Source: Mesorhizobium sp. J18
Lineage (GTDB): Bacteria > Pseudomonadota > Alphaproteobacteria > Rhizobiales > Rhizobiaceae
Reading direction: 5' to 3'
DNA length: 42,205 nt
Assembly (NCBI RefSeq): GCF_007829525.1
Contig: NZ_VLJP01000010.1
Span: 1 to 42,205, forward strand
Below, one piece after another: positions 19,149 to 27,809 of the stretch; the stretch's first letter is position 1, and every line of letters starts with the position of its first letter. The notes under the pieces were generated by a model, which was not told where the DNA came from, did not search any database, and saw only the letters and a program-made list of their open reading frames with translations. A program made the translations under genes and the position numbers.

Positions 19149-20129
19149 ATGCCTGGCGTGGAGCAGATCGCCGTCGAGCCCGGAGAGGCCGGAATGCGGC
19201 TCGACCGCTGGTTCAAGATCCACTATCCGGGGCTTGGCTTCGGACAGCTTCAGAAACTTCTTCGCTCGGGGCAGGTTCGGGTCGATGGCGGGCGGGCCAA
19301 ATCCGACACCCGCGTCCAGCCGGGGCAGGTGATCCGCGTCCCTCCTCTCGCCGTCGACCGTAAAGGCGCCGACCAGACGATGCGCACCATCCGTGACCGC
19401 GGAGATGCCGAGGTTCTTTCGCAAATGCTGCTCTACGAAGACCCGAAGGTCTTCGTCTTCAACAAGCCGGCGGGACTTGCGGTGCAGGGCGGTTCTGGTG
19501 TCAATCGCCATGTCGATGGGATGCTGGAGGCCTGGCGCAACAAGAAGGGCGAGAAGCCGCGCCTCGTCCATCGTCTCGATCGCGATACGTCCGGTGTTCT
19601 GGTCGTCGCGCGCACAAGGCTTGCTGCGGTGAAACTCACCGAAGCATTCCGCGCCCGGGAAACGAAGAAGACCTATTGGACGCTGGTCAAGGGCGTGCCG
19701 AAAAAGCGCGAGGACCGTATCTCGACCTGGCTTGCCAAGGAAGCGACGCCAGACGGCGACCGGATGCGTATAGCCAGGCATGGCGAGCCGGGTGCCGACC
19801 ATGCAGTTTCCTTCTACCGCATCGTCGAACAGGCAGGGCAGGCGCTTTCCTGGCTCGAAATGGAGCCCTATACCGGGCGCACCCATCAGCTACGTGTTCA
19901 TGCCGCATCCATTGACTGCCCGATCATCGGCGACCCGAAATATTTCGAGGCGGACCAGAACTGGGAATTTCCCGGCGGAATCCAGAACAGGCTGCATTTG
20001 CACGCGCGCCGCATCGTCATCCCGCATCCTGACGGCGGTGTCATAGACGTCACGGCGCCCATGCCTCCGCATATGCGCCAGAGCTGGTCCCTGCTCGGCT
20101 TCGACGAGACAGCGGCGGAGGAGACATGA
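19149..20129 (+). CDS. rluC: RluA-family 23S rRNA pseudouridine synthase (RluC-like)
   Basis: Converts uridines to pseudouridine in rRNA. The protein is 326 residues, with an N-terminal S4 RNA-binding domain (about residues 15-70, 'LQKLLRSGQVRVDGGRAK') and the catalytic domain with 'VHRLDRDTSG'; the catalytic aspartate is Asp144. The exact target uridines cannot be read from sequence, and the RluC label rests on the S4 domain and layout. Its stop overlaps the next gene by four bases (ATGA). Confidence 0.9.
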   Translation: MPGVEQIAVEPGEAGMRLDRWFKIHYPGLGFGQLQKLLRSGQVRVDGGRAKSDTRVQPGQVIRVPPLAVDRKGADQTMRTIRDRGDAEVLSQMLLYEDPKVFVFNKPAGLAVQGGSGVNRHVDGMLEAWRNKKGEKPRLVHRLDRDTSGVLVVARTRLAAVKLTEAFRARETKKTYWTLVKGVPKKREDRISTWLAKEATPDGDRMRIARHGEPGADHAVSFYRIVEQAGQALSWLEMEPYTGRTHQLRVHAASIDCPIIGDPKYFEADQNWEFPGGIQNRLHLHARRIVIPHPDGGVIDVTAPMPPHMRQSWSLLGFDETAAEET

Positions 20130-21046
20130 CGGCTGCCGGGGCGATTTCCGACCGACGCGATGCCATGGATGCCTTCGCGGTGTCCCTGATGCTGCTCCTG
20201 ACTTTCTCCTGGGGCCTCAATCAGGTCGCGGTGAAGATCTCGAATACCGGCTACAATCCGGTCTTCCTCTCAATTGTGCGATCGGCAATCGGCGCGGCGC
20301 TGGTCCTTGCATGGTGCCGCTATCGCCGCATCCCGCTCTTTGAAAGGGACGGCACGCTTTTGGCCGGGCTGACGGCCGGCCTGCTTTTCGGCGTGGAATT
20401 TGTGCTGATCTTCTTCGGCCTTGATTATACGAGCGCCGCCCGCAGCACGCTGATGGTCAACACCATGCCTTTCTGGGTGCTGCTCGGCGGGCATTTCTTT
20501 CTCGGCGAACGCATCACCTTGACGAAGTTCCTGGGACTCGCGCTGGCCTTTGCCGGAGTTGTCCTTGTTTTCTCCGACCAGTTGAGCCTGCCGACTCCGG
20601 AGGCAATCCGGGGCGACATACTGTGCCTTACGGCAGGAATCCTCTGGGCAGCGACGACCATTCTTATCAAGAACTCCCGTCTGGCCACCGCAAGCCCCGA
20701 AAAGACGCTGATGTATCAGCTCGGTGTTTCAGCCTTGGCATCCATCCCGCTCCTGCCTTTTGCCGGGCCGGCGTTGCGTGACGTTTCGGCTCTGGCCACC
20801 GGATCTGTTCTTTTCCAGGCGATCTACATCGTCGCTTTCACCTATATTTTGTGGTTCTGGCTTGTAAGCCGCTATCCGGCTACGGGGCTTGCCAGCTTCG
20901 CCTTCCTGAGCCCCGTCTTCGGCGTTCTTTGCGGTGGGCTTCTCCTCGGCGAGCCGCTTTCGGTGAAGATCTTTCTTGCCCTCGGACTGATCGCTGTCGG
21001 CCTCGTCGTCGTCAATCGACCTGTGCGCCGCGGCATTCCAGGTTAG
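20126..21046 (+). CDS. EamA-family (DMT) transporter
   Basis: Inner-membrane transporter of the drug/metabolite family, probably exporting a small metabolite; the substrate is unknown. The protein is 306 residues with about ten hydrophobic segments in two EamA repeats (roughly residues 15-140 and 160-300). The ATG at 20126 overlaps the preceding stop. A second in-frame ATG at 20165 (MDAFAVSLMLLL) would remove only a polar lead and is a possible alternative start. Confidence 0.9.
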   Translation: MTAAGAISDRRDAMDAFAVSLMLLLTFSWGLNQVAVKISNTGYNPVFLSIVRSAIGAALVLAWCRYRRIPLFERDGTLLAGLTAGLLFGVEFVLIFFGLDYTSAARSTLMVNTMPFWVLLGGHFFLGERITLTKFLGLALAFAGVVLVFSDQLSLPTPEAIRGDILCLTAGILWAATTILIKNSRLATASPEKTLMYQLGVSALASIPLLPFAGPALRDVSALATGSVLFQAIYIVAFTYILWFWLVSRYPATGLASFAFLSPVFGVLCGGLLLGEPLSVKIFLALGLIAVGLVVVNRPVRRGIPG

Positions 21047-21077
21047 CGAATATGTTGGAAAGCACTATATCAGGCTG

Positions 21078-21878
21078 ATGCGCGATATTCTGAACGATCT
21101 CGAAAGCGGCAAGCTCCTGTCCGATCCCGATCCGGCACGGCGCGCGCAGTTGCAGATGCGCACGCCTCTGCCGAAGCGGTTTTACAAGGAGGTTGCGATA
21201 GCCGCCGATCCGGACGGCGTCTATCTCGTCCATCTGGATGGCAAGCCGGTGCGTACGCCTGCGGCATCCGTTTTGAAGCTGCCGACAGAGGCCGCGGCAA
21301 AGCTGGTGGCGGACGAATTTTCCGCTCAGGGCGATAGGATTGATCCGGTGACCATGCCTGTCACCCGGCTGGTCAACACGGCAATAGATGGAGTTGCCAC
21401 GGATATGCAGGCTGTGCTCGAAGATATTTTGCGTTTCGCCTCGAGCGACATGCTCTGCTATCGCGCCGACAGCCCGCAGACACTGGTCGATCGGCAGAAT
21501 GAGGCGTGGGATCCTGTTCTCGACTGGGCGCGTTCCGATCTAGGCGCGCGATTCTTCCTGGCCGAGGGTGTGATGCATGTCGAGCAGCCGCGCGAGACAA
21601 TCGGTGCTATCGGCATTCATCTGGCGCAGCGAAGGGAGCCTTTGCGGCTGGCGGCCCTGCATGTCATGACGACCCTTACCGGTTCGGCGCTCCTGGCACT
21701 CGCCGTGGAGCGTCAGGTTCTGGATGCCGAAACGGCCTGGAAGGCTGCCCATATCGATGAGGATTGGAATATCGAGCAATGGGGGGAGGATGCGGAAGCC
21801 GCCGCCCGCCGTGCAGCTCGCGAGCGCGATTTCCGCTCGGCGGTGAGCCTGCTGGAAGCAATCGGTGTGACCGGCTGA
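21078..21878 (+). CDS. ATP12-family F1-ATPase assembly chaperone
   Basis: ATP12 in mitochondria chaperones the F1 alpha subunit; alphaproteobacteria carry the relative. The protein is 266 residues. Family features are 'KRFYKEVAI' near residue 33, 'LDGKPVRTPA', 'RLVNTAIDGV' and the core 'FASSDMLCYRADSPQTLVDRQ', then 'WDPVLDWA'. The gene ends exactly where the convergent - strand gene ends: the two stop codons abut with no spacing. Confidence 0.93.
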   Translation: MRDILNDLESGKLLSDPDPARRAQLQMRTPLPKRFYKEVAIAADPDGVYLVHLDGKPVRTPAASVLKLPTEAAAKLVADEFSAQGDRIDPVTMPVTRLVNTAIDGVATDMQAVLEDILRFASSDMLCYRADSPQTLVDRQNEAWDPVLDWARSDLGARFFLAEGVMHVEQPRETIGAIGIHLAQRREPLRLAALHVMTTLTGSALLALAVERQVLDAETAWKAAHIDEDWNIEQWGEDAEAAARRAARERDFRSAVSLLEAIGVTG

Positions 21879-22205
21879 TTAGATTCCACCGGCCGAAAGC
21901 GCCCTCAGCACATTGGGGATTGCCGGGAGCGTGAGCAGCACCGCACCTGCGACCCATAAACCTGAAGCCACCATGGGCCGTGGCGCCGGCGCAAAGCGCT
22001 CGTAAAGTGCGGGCAGGATGCCTGAAGCCATCAGCGTTAGAGTGGAAAGAATGAGAGCGCTGGCCATATAGACGATCTGGCTGAGCGGAGGCGCCCAAAC
22101 CGGATACCAGACCGGGTAAAGCACGAAAACGACGAGCACCCATGGCGAAAAGATGCCGTTGACTATGGCGACGGCCATGACCGGGACGAGTGTATTAGGG
22201 TGCAT
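21879..22205 (-). CDS. Small hypothetical membrane protein, partner of the YggT-like gene
   Basis: Function not recognised. The frame is open to 22250, but the ATG at 22205 (MHPNTLVPVMAVAIVNG) leaves a 4-base gap to the upstream gene, has GGCGAG as a weak ribosome-binding site, and avoids a 41-base overlap. It gives 108 residues with three hydrophobic helices. The tight spacing suggests it is co-translated with the YggT-like protein and may act with it in the membrane (inference). Confidence 0.75.
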   Translation of the reverse strand: MHPNTLVPVMAVAIVNGIFSPWVLVVFVLYPVWYPVWAPPLSQIVYMASALILSTLTLMASGILPALYERFAPAPRPMVASGLWVAGAVLLTLPAIPNVLRALSAGGI

Positions 22206-22209
22206 TGGC

Positions 22210-22518
22210 TCAACTCGCCTGAGATGAAATCGGCGCCAGGCCGAGGTCAAGAAGAAGCACCAGGTATCCTATGCGCGCAGCCATCAGCCACAGAACGGCG
22301 AAGATGACAACAACCGTATGGGTGAGCAATTGTGGGGTGATGACGCGCACGACGTGCAGCACGGGGTCCGTGATCCTCTTGAACGCCCGCCAGATGTAGT
22401 TGTCCCAGTTCTCGGGCACGAAAAAGCCGAGTACGAGACGTCCGAGGAGCGTGTACATCACCGCCGCGAGGATGAAGTTCGGGATGTGGAAGTACCAATA
22501 AGACCAGAAACCGTTCAT
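22210..22518 (-). CDS. YggT-like small membrane protein
   Basis: The protein is 102 residues with two hydrophobic helices flanking an amphipathic stretch 'RAFKRITDPVLHVVRVITP'. This resembles the 'TDPVL..ir' segment of YggT proteins, an envelope family of poorly defined role. The ATG at 22518 lacks a strong Shine-Dalgarno sequence. It lies downstream of the symporter genes but behind their terminator, so it may have its own promoter in 22519-22573. Confidence 0.7.
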   Translation of the reverse strand: MNGFWSYWYFHIPNFILAAVMYTLLGRLVLGFFVPENWDNYIWRAFKRITDPVLHVVRVITPQLLTHTVVVIFAVLWLMAARIGYLVLLLDLGLAPISSQAS

Positions 22519-22573
22519 CAGCCGAGCCCGGACATGTCTGCAGAAGGTTTGTAAGGGAAAAATTCCGGAAAGA

Positions 22574-22601
22574 AAGCGGGGTCCGCTGCCGGACCCCGCT
22601 T
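22574..22601 (-). terminator. Intrinsic terminator after the symporter gene
   Basis: AAGCGGGGTCC (22574-22584) pairs perfectly with 22591-22601 across a 6-base loop, an 11-bp stem. Read on the - strand it is followed by a T-rich stretch (TCTTTCC). It lies 20 bases past the symporter stop. Confidence 0.8.
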
Positions 22602-22620
22602 CGTTGGTCTTGGGAAAAGA

Positions 22621-24492
22621 CTAGACGGTCTTTTCTTCCATGATCGTTCGACCTCGCGGGACACGGATATCGTCGATGAAATCCTGCATTTCCTGCGATG
22701 GCGCCCTTGTTAGAAGGCTGACCACTATCATCACAGCAAAGCCAATCGGCAGACCGAACGCGGCCGCGGAGACGTTCTTCACGCCCCACCACAATGCCCA
22801 TTCGTCTCCCGTATCCTTTGCAAGATCGAGACCGTATTGCGTTCCGACCAGATAGAGCACGGTTATGCCGAAGCCAGCGATCATGCCCGCAATGGCTCCT
22901 GCCGCGTTGGTGCGTTTCCACCAGACGCCGAGTACGAGGGCGGGGAAAAGACCCGCGGCGGCCAGGGAGAAGGCCCATGCGACCATGGACAATATGTCCG
23001 ATGGCCTGGTCGACGCCGTGTAGGCCGCAAGAGCCGCCACGATAACAAGCAGAACCCGGGACACCACCAGCCGGCGTGATGTGGGAGCGTTCTGATCGAT
23101 CATCTTGTAGTAGATGTCGTGACTGAGCGCGTTGGCGATGGCGAGCAGGAGCCCGTCAGCCGTCGAAAGTGCCGCGGCAAGACCGCCGGCGGCGACAAGG
23201 CCGGATATGAAATACGGCATGCCTGCCATTTCCGGCGTCGCAAGCACGATCATATCCGCGTTCAGCGTGATGTCACTGAACGCCAGATTGCCGGTAACCC
23301 CGGCTTCCTGGCAGGCTGCTGCGATGGCCGCCGCGTCAACGGCTGCCTGACCGCAGATCTGGACCATCGTGCCGTCAGCGGCTGCCCAGTTCATCAACCA
23401 GCCTGCCTTGTCGGCGATGTTGTCCGGCGTCAGGCCGCTGGATACCAGATCAAGCATCGTCCACTTCGCGAAGGCGGCATAGGCCGGTGCCGTGAAGTAG
23501 AGGATGAAGATGAAGAGCAGCGACCAGGCCACCGACAGGCGCGCTTCACGAACCGAAGGCGTGGTGAAGTAACGCATGAGGACGTGTGGCAGGGATGCCG
23601 TGCCGACCATCAGGCAGACGATGAGCAGGAAGTAGTTCGTGGCATCGAATCCGCCATGCGCAAAGGGCGTGATATGTCCGGGGCTGATGCTCTGCGCCGC
23701 TTCGAGGACCGAGATGTTCTGCAGCGCGCTGCCATACATGAGCTGCGGTATCGGTATGCCCGTCTTGGCGGTGGACATCCAGATCGCCGGGATCAGGTAG
23801 GCAATGATCAGGACGATATATTGCGCCACCTGCGTCCAGGTCACGGCCCGCATGCCGCCGAGCATCGAGCAGACGAGAATGCCGGCCAGTCCCACATAGA
23901 CTGCGACGTTGAAGTCCAGTCCGAGGAAACGGGATGCGATGATGCCCGTCGCGTAGATCTGCGCCACCACATAGGTGAAGGAGCAGGAGAACAGCACGAT
24001 GATGCCGATGAAGCGGGCAACATTGCCGCCGTAGCGCGCCGACAGGAAGTCGGGAACCGTATAGGCGCCGAACTTGCGCAGATAGGGCGCTACGAGGATC
24101 GCCACGAGGACATATCCGCCGGTCCAGCCGAGAACATAGGCGAGGCCGTCATATCCAAGCAGGTAAAGCGTGCCGGCCATGCCGACGAAGGATGCGCCCG
24201 ACATCCAGTCCGCACCGGTGGCCATGCCGTTATAGAGCGCAGGCACCCGGCGCCCGGCGACGTAATATTCGCCGACCTGCATTGTGCGGCTCATGATCCC
24301 GATCACGGCGTAGATCAGGATCGTGAAGCCCATGAACATGTAGCCGATAACACGATTGGGCACGCCCATCGCGTTGAGGATGGCCATCAGAATGATGAAA
24401 ACGATAAAGCCGCCGGTGTACATCATATACACCCGGCCGAGATTGGAGGTGAAGCTGTCGCCCGCCCCCGTTCCAGTGGTTGTCGTAACCAT
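22621..24492 (-). CDS. Sodium:solute symporter, large subunit (VC_2705 subfamily)
   Basis: Inner-membrane Na+-coupled carrier of the SSS family, related to acetate permease ActP; the substrate, probably a short monocarboxylate, is inferred. The protein is 623 residues with about 13 hydrophobic segments. Recognisable parts are 'VGEYYVAGRRVPALYNGMATGADWMSGASF' near residue 72 and 'YTVPDFLSARYG', plus 'GLAAALSTADGLLLAIANALSHDIYYK' in the sodium-site region. A hydrophilic insert near residues 360-410 with two cysteines is present, as in this subfamily. GGGGGAC precedes the ATG. It is 14 bases after the DUF4212 gene, its usual partner. Confidence 0.93.
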   Translation of the reverse strand: MVTTTTGTGAGDSFTSNLGRVYMMYTGGFIVFIILMAILNAMGVPNRVIGYMFMGFTILIYAVIGIMSRTMQVGEYYVAGRRVPALYNGMATGADWMSGASFVGMAGTLYLLGYDGLAYVLGWTGGYVLVAILVAPYLRKFGAYTVPDFLSARYGGNVARFIGIIVLFSCSFTYVVAQIYATGIIASRFLGLDFNVAVYVGLAGILVCSMLGGMRAVTWTQVAQYIVLIIAYLIPAIWMSTAKTGIPIPQLMYGSALQNISVLEAAQSISPGHITPFAHGGFDATNYFLLIVCLMVGTASLPHVLMRYFTTPSVREARLSVAWSLLFIFILYFTAPAYAAFAKWTMLDLVSSGLTPDNIADKAGWLMNWAAADGTMVQICGQAAVDAAAIAAACQEAGVTGNLAFSDITLNADMIVLATPEMAGMPYFISGLVAAGGLAAALSTADGLLLAIANALSHDIYYKMIDQNAPTSRRLVVSRVLLVIVAALAAYTASTRPSDILSMVAWAFSLAAAGLFPALVLGVWWKRTNAAGAIAGMIAGFGITVLYLVGTQYGLDLAKDTGDEWALWWGVKNVSAAAFGLPIGFAVMIVVSLLTRAPSQEMQDFIDDIRVPRGRTIMEEKTV

Positions 24493-24506
24493 CTTGCGTC
24501 CCCCGC

Positions 24507-24761
24507 TTAATCCTCTGCCACGCCATGTTCTTCATCGATCGCATTCTGTTTGCGAGCGAACCAGAAGAGCATGATGACAAAGGCGATGAGAGATCCCTGG
24601 GCCGCCATGTAGAAGCCTAGCGGAAACCCGAGGATGACGATGTTGTTGAGTCCGTTGACGAAAATATGGATGACGAACGAGAAAAAGAACCATAGCCCCA
24701 GCATGACGAACATGAGGCTCCGGGTCTTGTTCCAGTAACTAAGGCGATCTGGCGTAGCCAT
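24507..24761 (-). CDS. Sodium:solute symporter small subunit (DUF4212)
   Basis: The protein is 84 residues with two hydrophobic helices ('LMFVMLGLWFFFSFVIHIF' and 'GFPLGFYMAAQGSLIAFVIMLFWF'), the DUF4212 pattern. This family is found almost only beside the VC_2705-type symporter and is thought to be its small subunit. A strong GGGAGGG sits eight bases before the ATG. It is the first gene of the two-gene operon. Confidence 0.93.
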   Translation of the reverse strand: MATPDRLSYWNKTRSLMFVMLGLWFFFSFVIHIFVNGLNNIVILGFPLGFYMAAQGSLIAFVIMLFWFARKQNAIDEEHGVAED

Positions 24762-24897
24762 CTATTGACCCTCCCTTGATGCGTCCCGGACGGCACCTCC
24801 CTGCCGAAGACGCTGTTACCGATTGCCTTGTCCCTAGAAGGGGATGAGGCGGCACTGGTAGCGAATCGCAAATAAACGACGCCCAGTGTCGACTCAT

Positions 24898-24910
24898 TTG
24901 GTAACACCAA
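24898..24910. promoter_or_regulatory. 13-base dyad in the symporter upstream region
   Basis: TTGGT-AAC-ACCAA is a perfect inverted repeat in the 265-base gap between the divergent symporter operon and the + strand gene at 25027. The position suits an operator for a dimeric regulator, but no regulator gene is adjacent. Short dyads like this also occur by chance. Confidence 0.3.
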
Positions 24911-25026
24911 TCGTGCTCGCTGTTCATTGAACCTTAGGCGAATATGCCTGGCTTCAGGCCGGACCCATATGGCGTCATCAGACCGGGCCGCGTATACTTC
25001 GAGCAAAGGGAAACGGAAGCCGACCA

Positions 25027-25659
25027 ATGGGAGTTCTCGACAATCTGCTGCAGGGCGTTTTCTCCAAACCGCCGGCAATTGCCACCGTCGCGGAGCTCAT
25101 GCAGTTCATGGATTCCCGTGTTTCCTTCCTGGCGCAGAAGGGCGTTGTCGAGTTCTGTCGCGTCCGAGCCGGCGTACATTGGGAAAAACTGTTCGGGGAG
25201 GCCGAATTTCAGCAGGAGCTCACCCGCTCGCGCTGGCAAGCCTATCCGCCGGCCTTTGCCATGATTGCTGAGGTGATCGAGGGTGTCCTGCGTGAACCCG
25301 CAGGTATCCGTCAGCGTCAATTGCCCGCTGTCATTGCAACCCTGTCGAAGGACATATTCAGAAAGTATCCGGTCCCGGAAGGACTGGCCCCCGGTTTCTG
25401 GGACGAGGCCCTGAAGCTCGTTCGCGAGAAGTTGGATCAGGCGCAAGGCGGCCCGCCGCGTCCGGTGCGCGAGATACCGAAGAAGACGGCGAGGCTGATC
25501 TTCGATGCACTGCCGCTGCATGAGGACGTCGTCACCAACGACTATGACTACATCTTCAACTTCCTGCGCATGAACCTTCTCCGCATACACGAGGATTTCA
25601 CGCGCGCCGCCGATCTGCCGCTATTGGTCGAAGATCTGCTCGGCAAGACGACGGAATAG
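25027..25659 (+). CDS. Conserved hypothetical protein
   Basis: I do not recognise a named family. The protein is 210 residues, soluble, without signal peptide or membrane segment, and looks mostly helical. Charged and aromatic segments such as 'VHWEKLFGEAEFQQELTRSRWQAYPPAF' (near residue 49) and 'DYDYIFNFLRMNLLRIHEDF' (near 170) suggest a structured, constrained protein. GGAAG at 25015-25019 supports the ATG. It is a single-gene unit between divergent symporter genes and convergent glnA, ended by a shared terminator. Confidence 0.85.
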   Translation: MGVLDNLLQGVFSKPPAIATVAELMQFMDSRVSFLAQKGVVEFCRVRAGVHWEKLFGEAEFQQELTRSRWQAYPPAFAMIAEVIEGVLREPAGIRQRQLPAVIATLSKDIFRKYPVPEGLAPGFWDEALKLVREKLDQAQGGPPRPVREIPKKTARLIFDALPLHEDVVTNDYDYIFNFLRMNLLRIHEDFTRAADLPLLVEDLLGKTTE

Positions 25660-25661
25660 AA

Positions 25662-25684
25662 AAGGCCCGGACGAACCGGGCCTT
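25662..25684. terminator. Bidirectional intrinsic terminator between 25659 and glnA
   Basis: AAGGCCCGG (25662-25670) pairs perfectly with CCGGGCCTT (25676-25684) across the 5-base loop ACGAA. Read on the - strand the stem ends in a TTTT run, a good glnA terminator. On the + strand it ends CTTCTCGTT, weaker. Confidence 0.85.
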
Positions 25685-25706
25685 CTCGTTCCGTACATGT
25701 CGGTGA

Positions 25707-27116
25707 TCAGACCGAATAATACATATCGAATTCGACGGGGTGCGGGGTCATCTCGAAACGCATGACCTCGGCCATCTTCAGCTCGATATAGGAGTCGATC
25801 TGGTCGTCGTCGAAGACGCCGCCAGCCTTCAGGAAGCCGCGGTCCTTGTCGAGGTTCATCAGGGCCTCGCGGAGCGATCCGCAAACGGTCGGGATCTTCT
25901 TCAATTCCTTCGGCGGCAGGTCATACAGATCCTTGTCCATGGCCTGACCGGGATGGATCTTGTTCTTGATGCCGTCGATGCCGGCCATCAGCATGGCCGC
26001 GAAGCCGAGATAGGGGTTCGCCGTCGGGTCGGGGAAGCGCACTTCGACGCGCTTGGACTTGGGCGAGGAGCCAAAAGGGATGCGGCAGGAAGCGGAGCGG
26101 TTGCGAGCCGAATAGGCAAGCAGTACCGGTGCTTCGAAGCCCGGAACCAGACGCTTGTAGGAATTGGTCGACGGGTTGGTGAAGGCGTTGATCGCCTTGG
26201 CGTGCTTGATGATGCCGCCGATATAGTAGAGGCAGGTCTCGGAAAGGCCCGCATATTCGTTGCCGGCGAAGGTCGGCTTGCCTTCCTTCCAGATCGACTG
26301 ATGCACATGCATGCCGGAGCCATTGTCGCCATAGACCGGCTTCGGCATGAAGGTGGCCGTCTTGCCATAGGCATTGGCGACCTGATGCACGACATATTTG
26401 TAGATCTGCATCTTGTCGGCGTTGCGGGTCAGCGTGTCGAACTTCAGGCCGAGCTCGTGCTGGGCGGCTGCCACTTCGTGGTGATGCTTTTCGACCACCA
26501 CGCCCATTTCCGTGAGGACCGTCAGCATCTCGGAACGCATGTCCTGCGCGGAGTCAACGGGCGGGACGGGGAAATAACCGCCCTTTGTGCGCGGACGATG
26601 GCCCAGATTGCCTGTCTCGTAATCGGTATCGTCGTTGGAAGGCAGTTCGCTGGAATCGAGCTTGAAGCCGGTATTGTACGGATCGGACTTATACCGGACA
26701 TCGTCGAATACAAAGAATTCGGCCTCCGGACCGACATAGACCGTGTCGCCGATTCCCTCCGACTTCACATAGGCCTCGGCCTTCTTGGCCGTGGTGCGCG
26801 GATCGCGGTTGTAGGATTCACCGGAGATCGGATCGAGGATGTCGCAAATGACAACCATGGTCGACTGGGCGAAGAACGGATCCATATGGGCCGTCTCGGT
26901 ATCGGGCATCAGAACCATGTCCGACTCGTTGATGGCCTTCCAGCCGGCGATCGAGGAGCCGTCGAACATGACGCCGTCGGCGAACATGTCCTCATCGACT
27001 GCGGCGACATCCATCGTCACATGCTGGAGCTTGCCCTTCGGGTCGGTAAAGCGCAGATCGACAAACTTCACGTCGTTGTCCTTGATCTGCTTCATAATCT
27101 CATTTGCTGTCGTCAT
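25707..27116 (-). CDS. glnA: Type I glutamine synthetase
   Basis: Makes glutamine from glutamate, ammonia and ATP; dodecameric cytoplasmic enzyme. The frame is open to 27308, but [25 protein letters not shown] at 27116 is the true start and gives 469 residues, the classic GSI-beta length. '[16 protein letters not shown]' and '[10 protein letters not shown]' in the active-site strands, '[11 protein letters not shown]', '[10 protein letters not shown]' and '[14 protein letters not shown]' are all present. The adenylylation tyrosine is in 'KDLYDLPP' (Tyr398 counting Met), so control by GlnE is expected. It is 46 bases downstream of glnB, in the same operon. Confidence 0.98.
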   Translation of the reverse strand: MTTANEIMKQIKDNDVKFVDLRFTDPKGKLQHVTMDVAAVDEDMFADGVMFDGSSIAGWKAINESDMVLMPDTETAHMDPFFAQSTMVVICDILDPISGESYNRDPRTTAKKAEAYVKSEGIGDTVYVGPEAEFFVFDDVRYKSDPYNTGFKLDSSELPSNDDTDYETGNLGHRPRTKGGYFPVPPVDSAQDMRSEMLTVLTEMGVVVEKHHHEVAAAQHELGLKFDTLTRNADKMQIYKYVVHQVANAYGKTATFMPKPVYGDNGSGMHVHQSIWKEGKPTFAGNEYAGLSETCLYYIGGIIKHAKAINAFTNPSTNSYKRLVPGFEAPVLLAYSARNRSASCRIPFGSSPKSKRVEVRFPDPTANPYLGFAAMLMAGIDGIKNKIHPGQAMDKDLYDLPPKELKKIPTVCGSLREALMNLDKDRGFLKAGGVFDDDQIDSYIELKMAEVMRFEMTPHPVEFDMYYSV

Positions 27117-27162
27117 GGTCTTTCCCTGTCTATGACAATCCCAAATTCGTCGGAGTCGCCGG

Positions 27163-27558
<396 letters not shown>

Positions 27559-27561
27559 TTA

Positions 27562-27578
27562 AGCAGGAACCGTGCCAG
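27562..27578 (-). promoter_or_regulatory. Sigma-54 (RpoN) promoter of glnB-glnA
   Basis: On the - strand the sequence is CTGGCACGGTTCCTGCT. This is the RpoN consensus with one change (CTGC instead of TTGC), and the spacing is the required GG-N10-GC. Transcription would start near 27551, about 50 bases before the glnB ATG. RpoN/NtrC control of glnB is established in rhizobia; this site fits it. Confidence 0.85.
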
Positions 27579-27737
27579 AATGGACCATCTGCGTTGTTTT
27601 GCCTCAGAATCCAATGCCGTGGCCAAGGGACCCCCCGATCTGTGAGGGAAACTGCACCGAAGGACGCAGGAAAGACCTTTTGCGAGCAGATGATCCGCGT
27701 GCGGAATGCCTAACAAATAAGCAGCAAGCAATGCAAT

Positions 27738-27751
27738 TGGGCATTTGCCCA
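27738..27751. promoter_or_regulatory. Palindrome in the glnB / nnr divergent gap
   Basis: TGGGCA-TT-TGCCCA is a perfect dyad 160 bases upstream of the glnB sigma-54 box and about 60 bases upstream of the divergent nnr start. It does not match the NtrC consensus (TGCAC-N7-GTGCA). A half-match to that consensus lies at 27653-27668 but with 6-base spacing. Role unknown. Confidence 0.3.
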
Positions 27752-27809
27752 TTTGCGCGGGATCGTCCTCAGCGTTTAGTCTTTGTGTCGCTTTGCATCG
27801 GTGATTTTC

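Noticed and set aside
27653-27668. NtrC site upstream of the glnB sigma-54 promoter
   Set aside because: TGCAC is followed by ACGCA with 6-base spacing instead of GTGCA with 7, so it is too weak to call.
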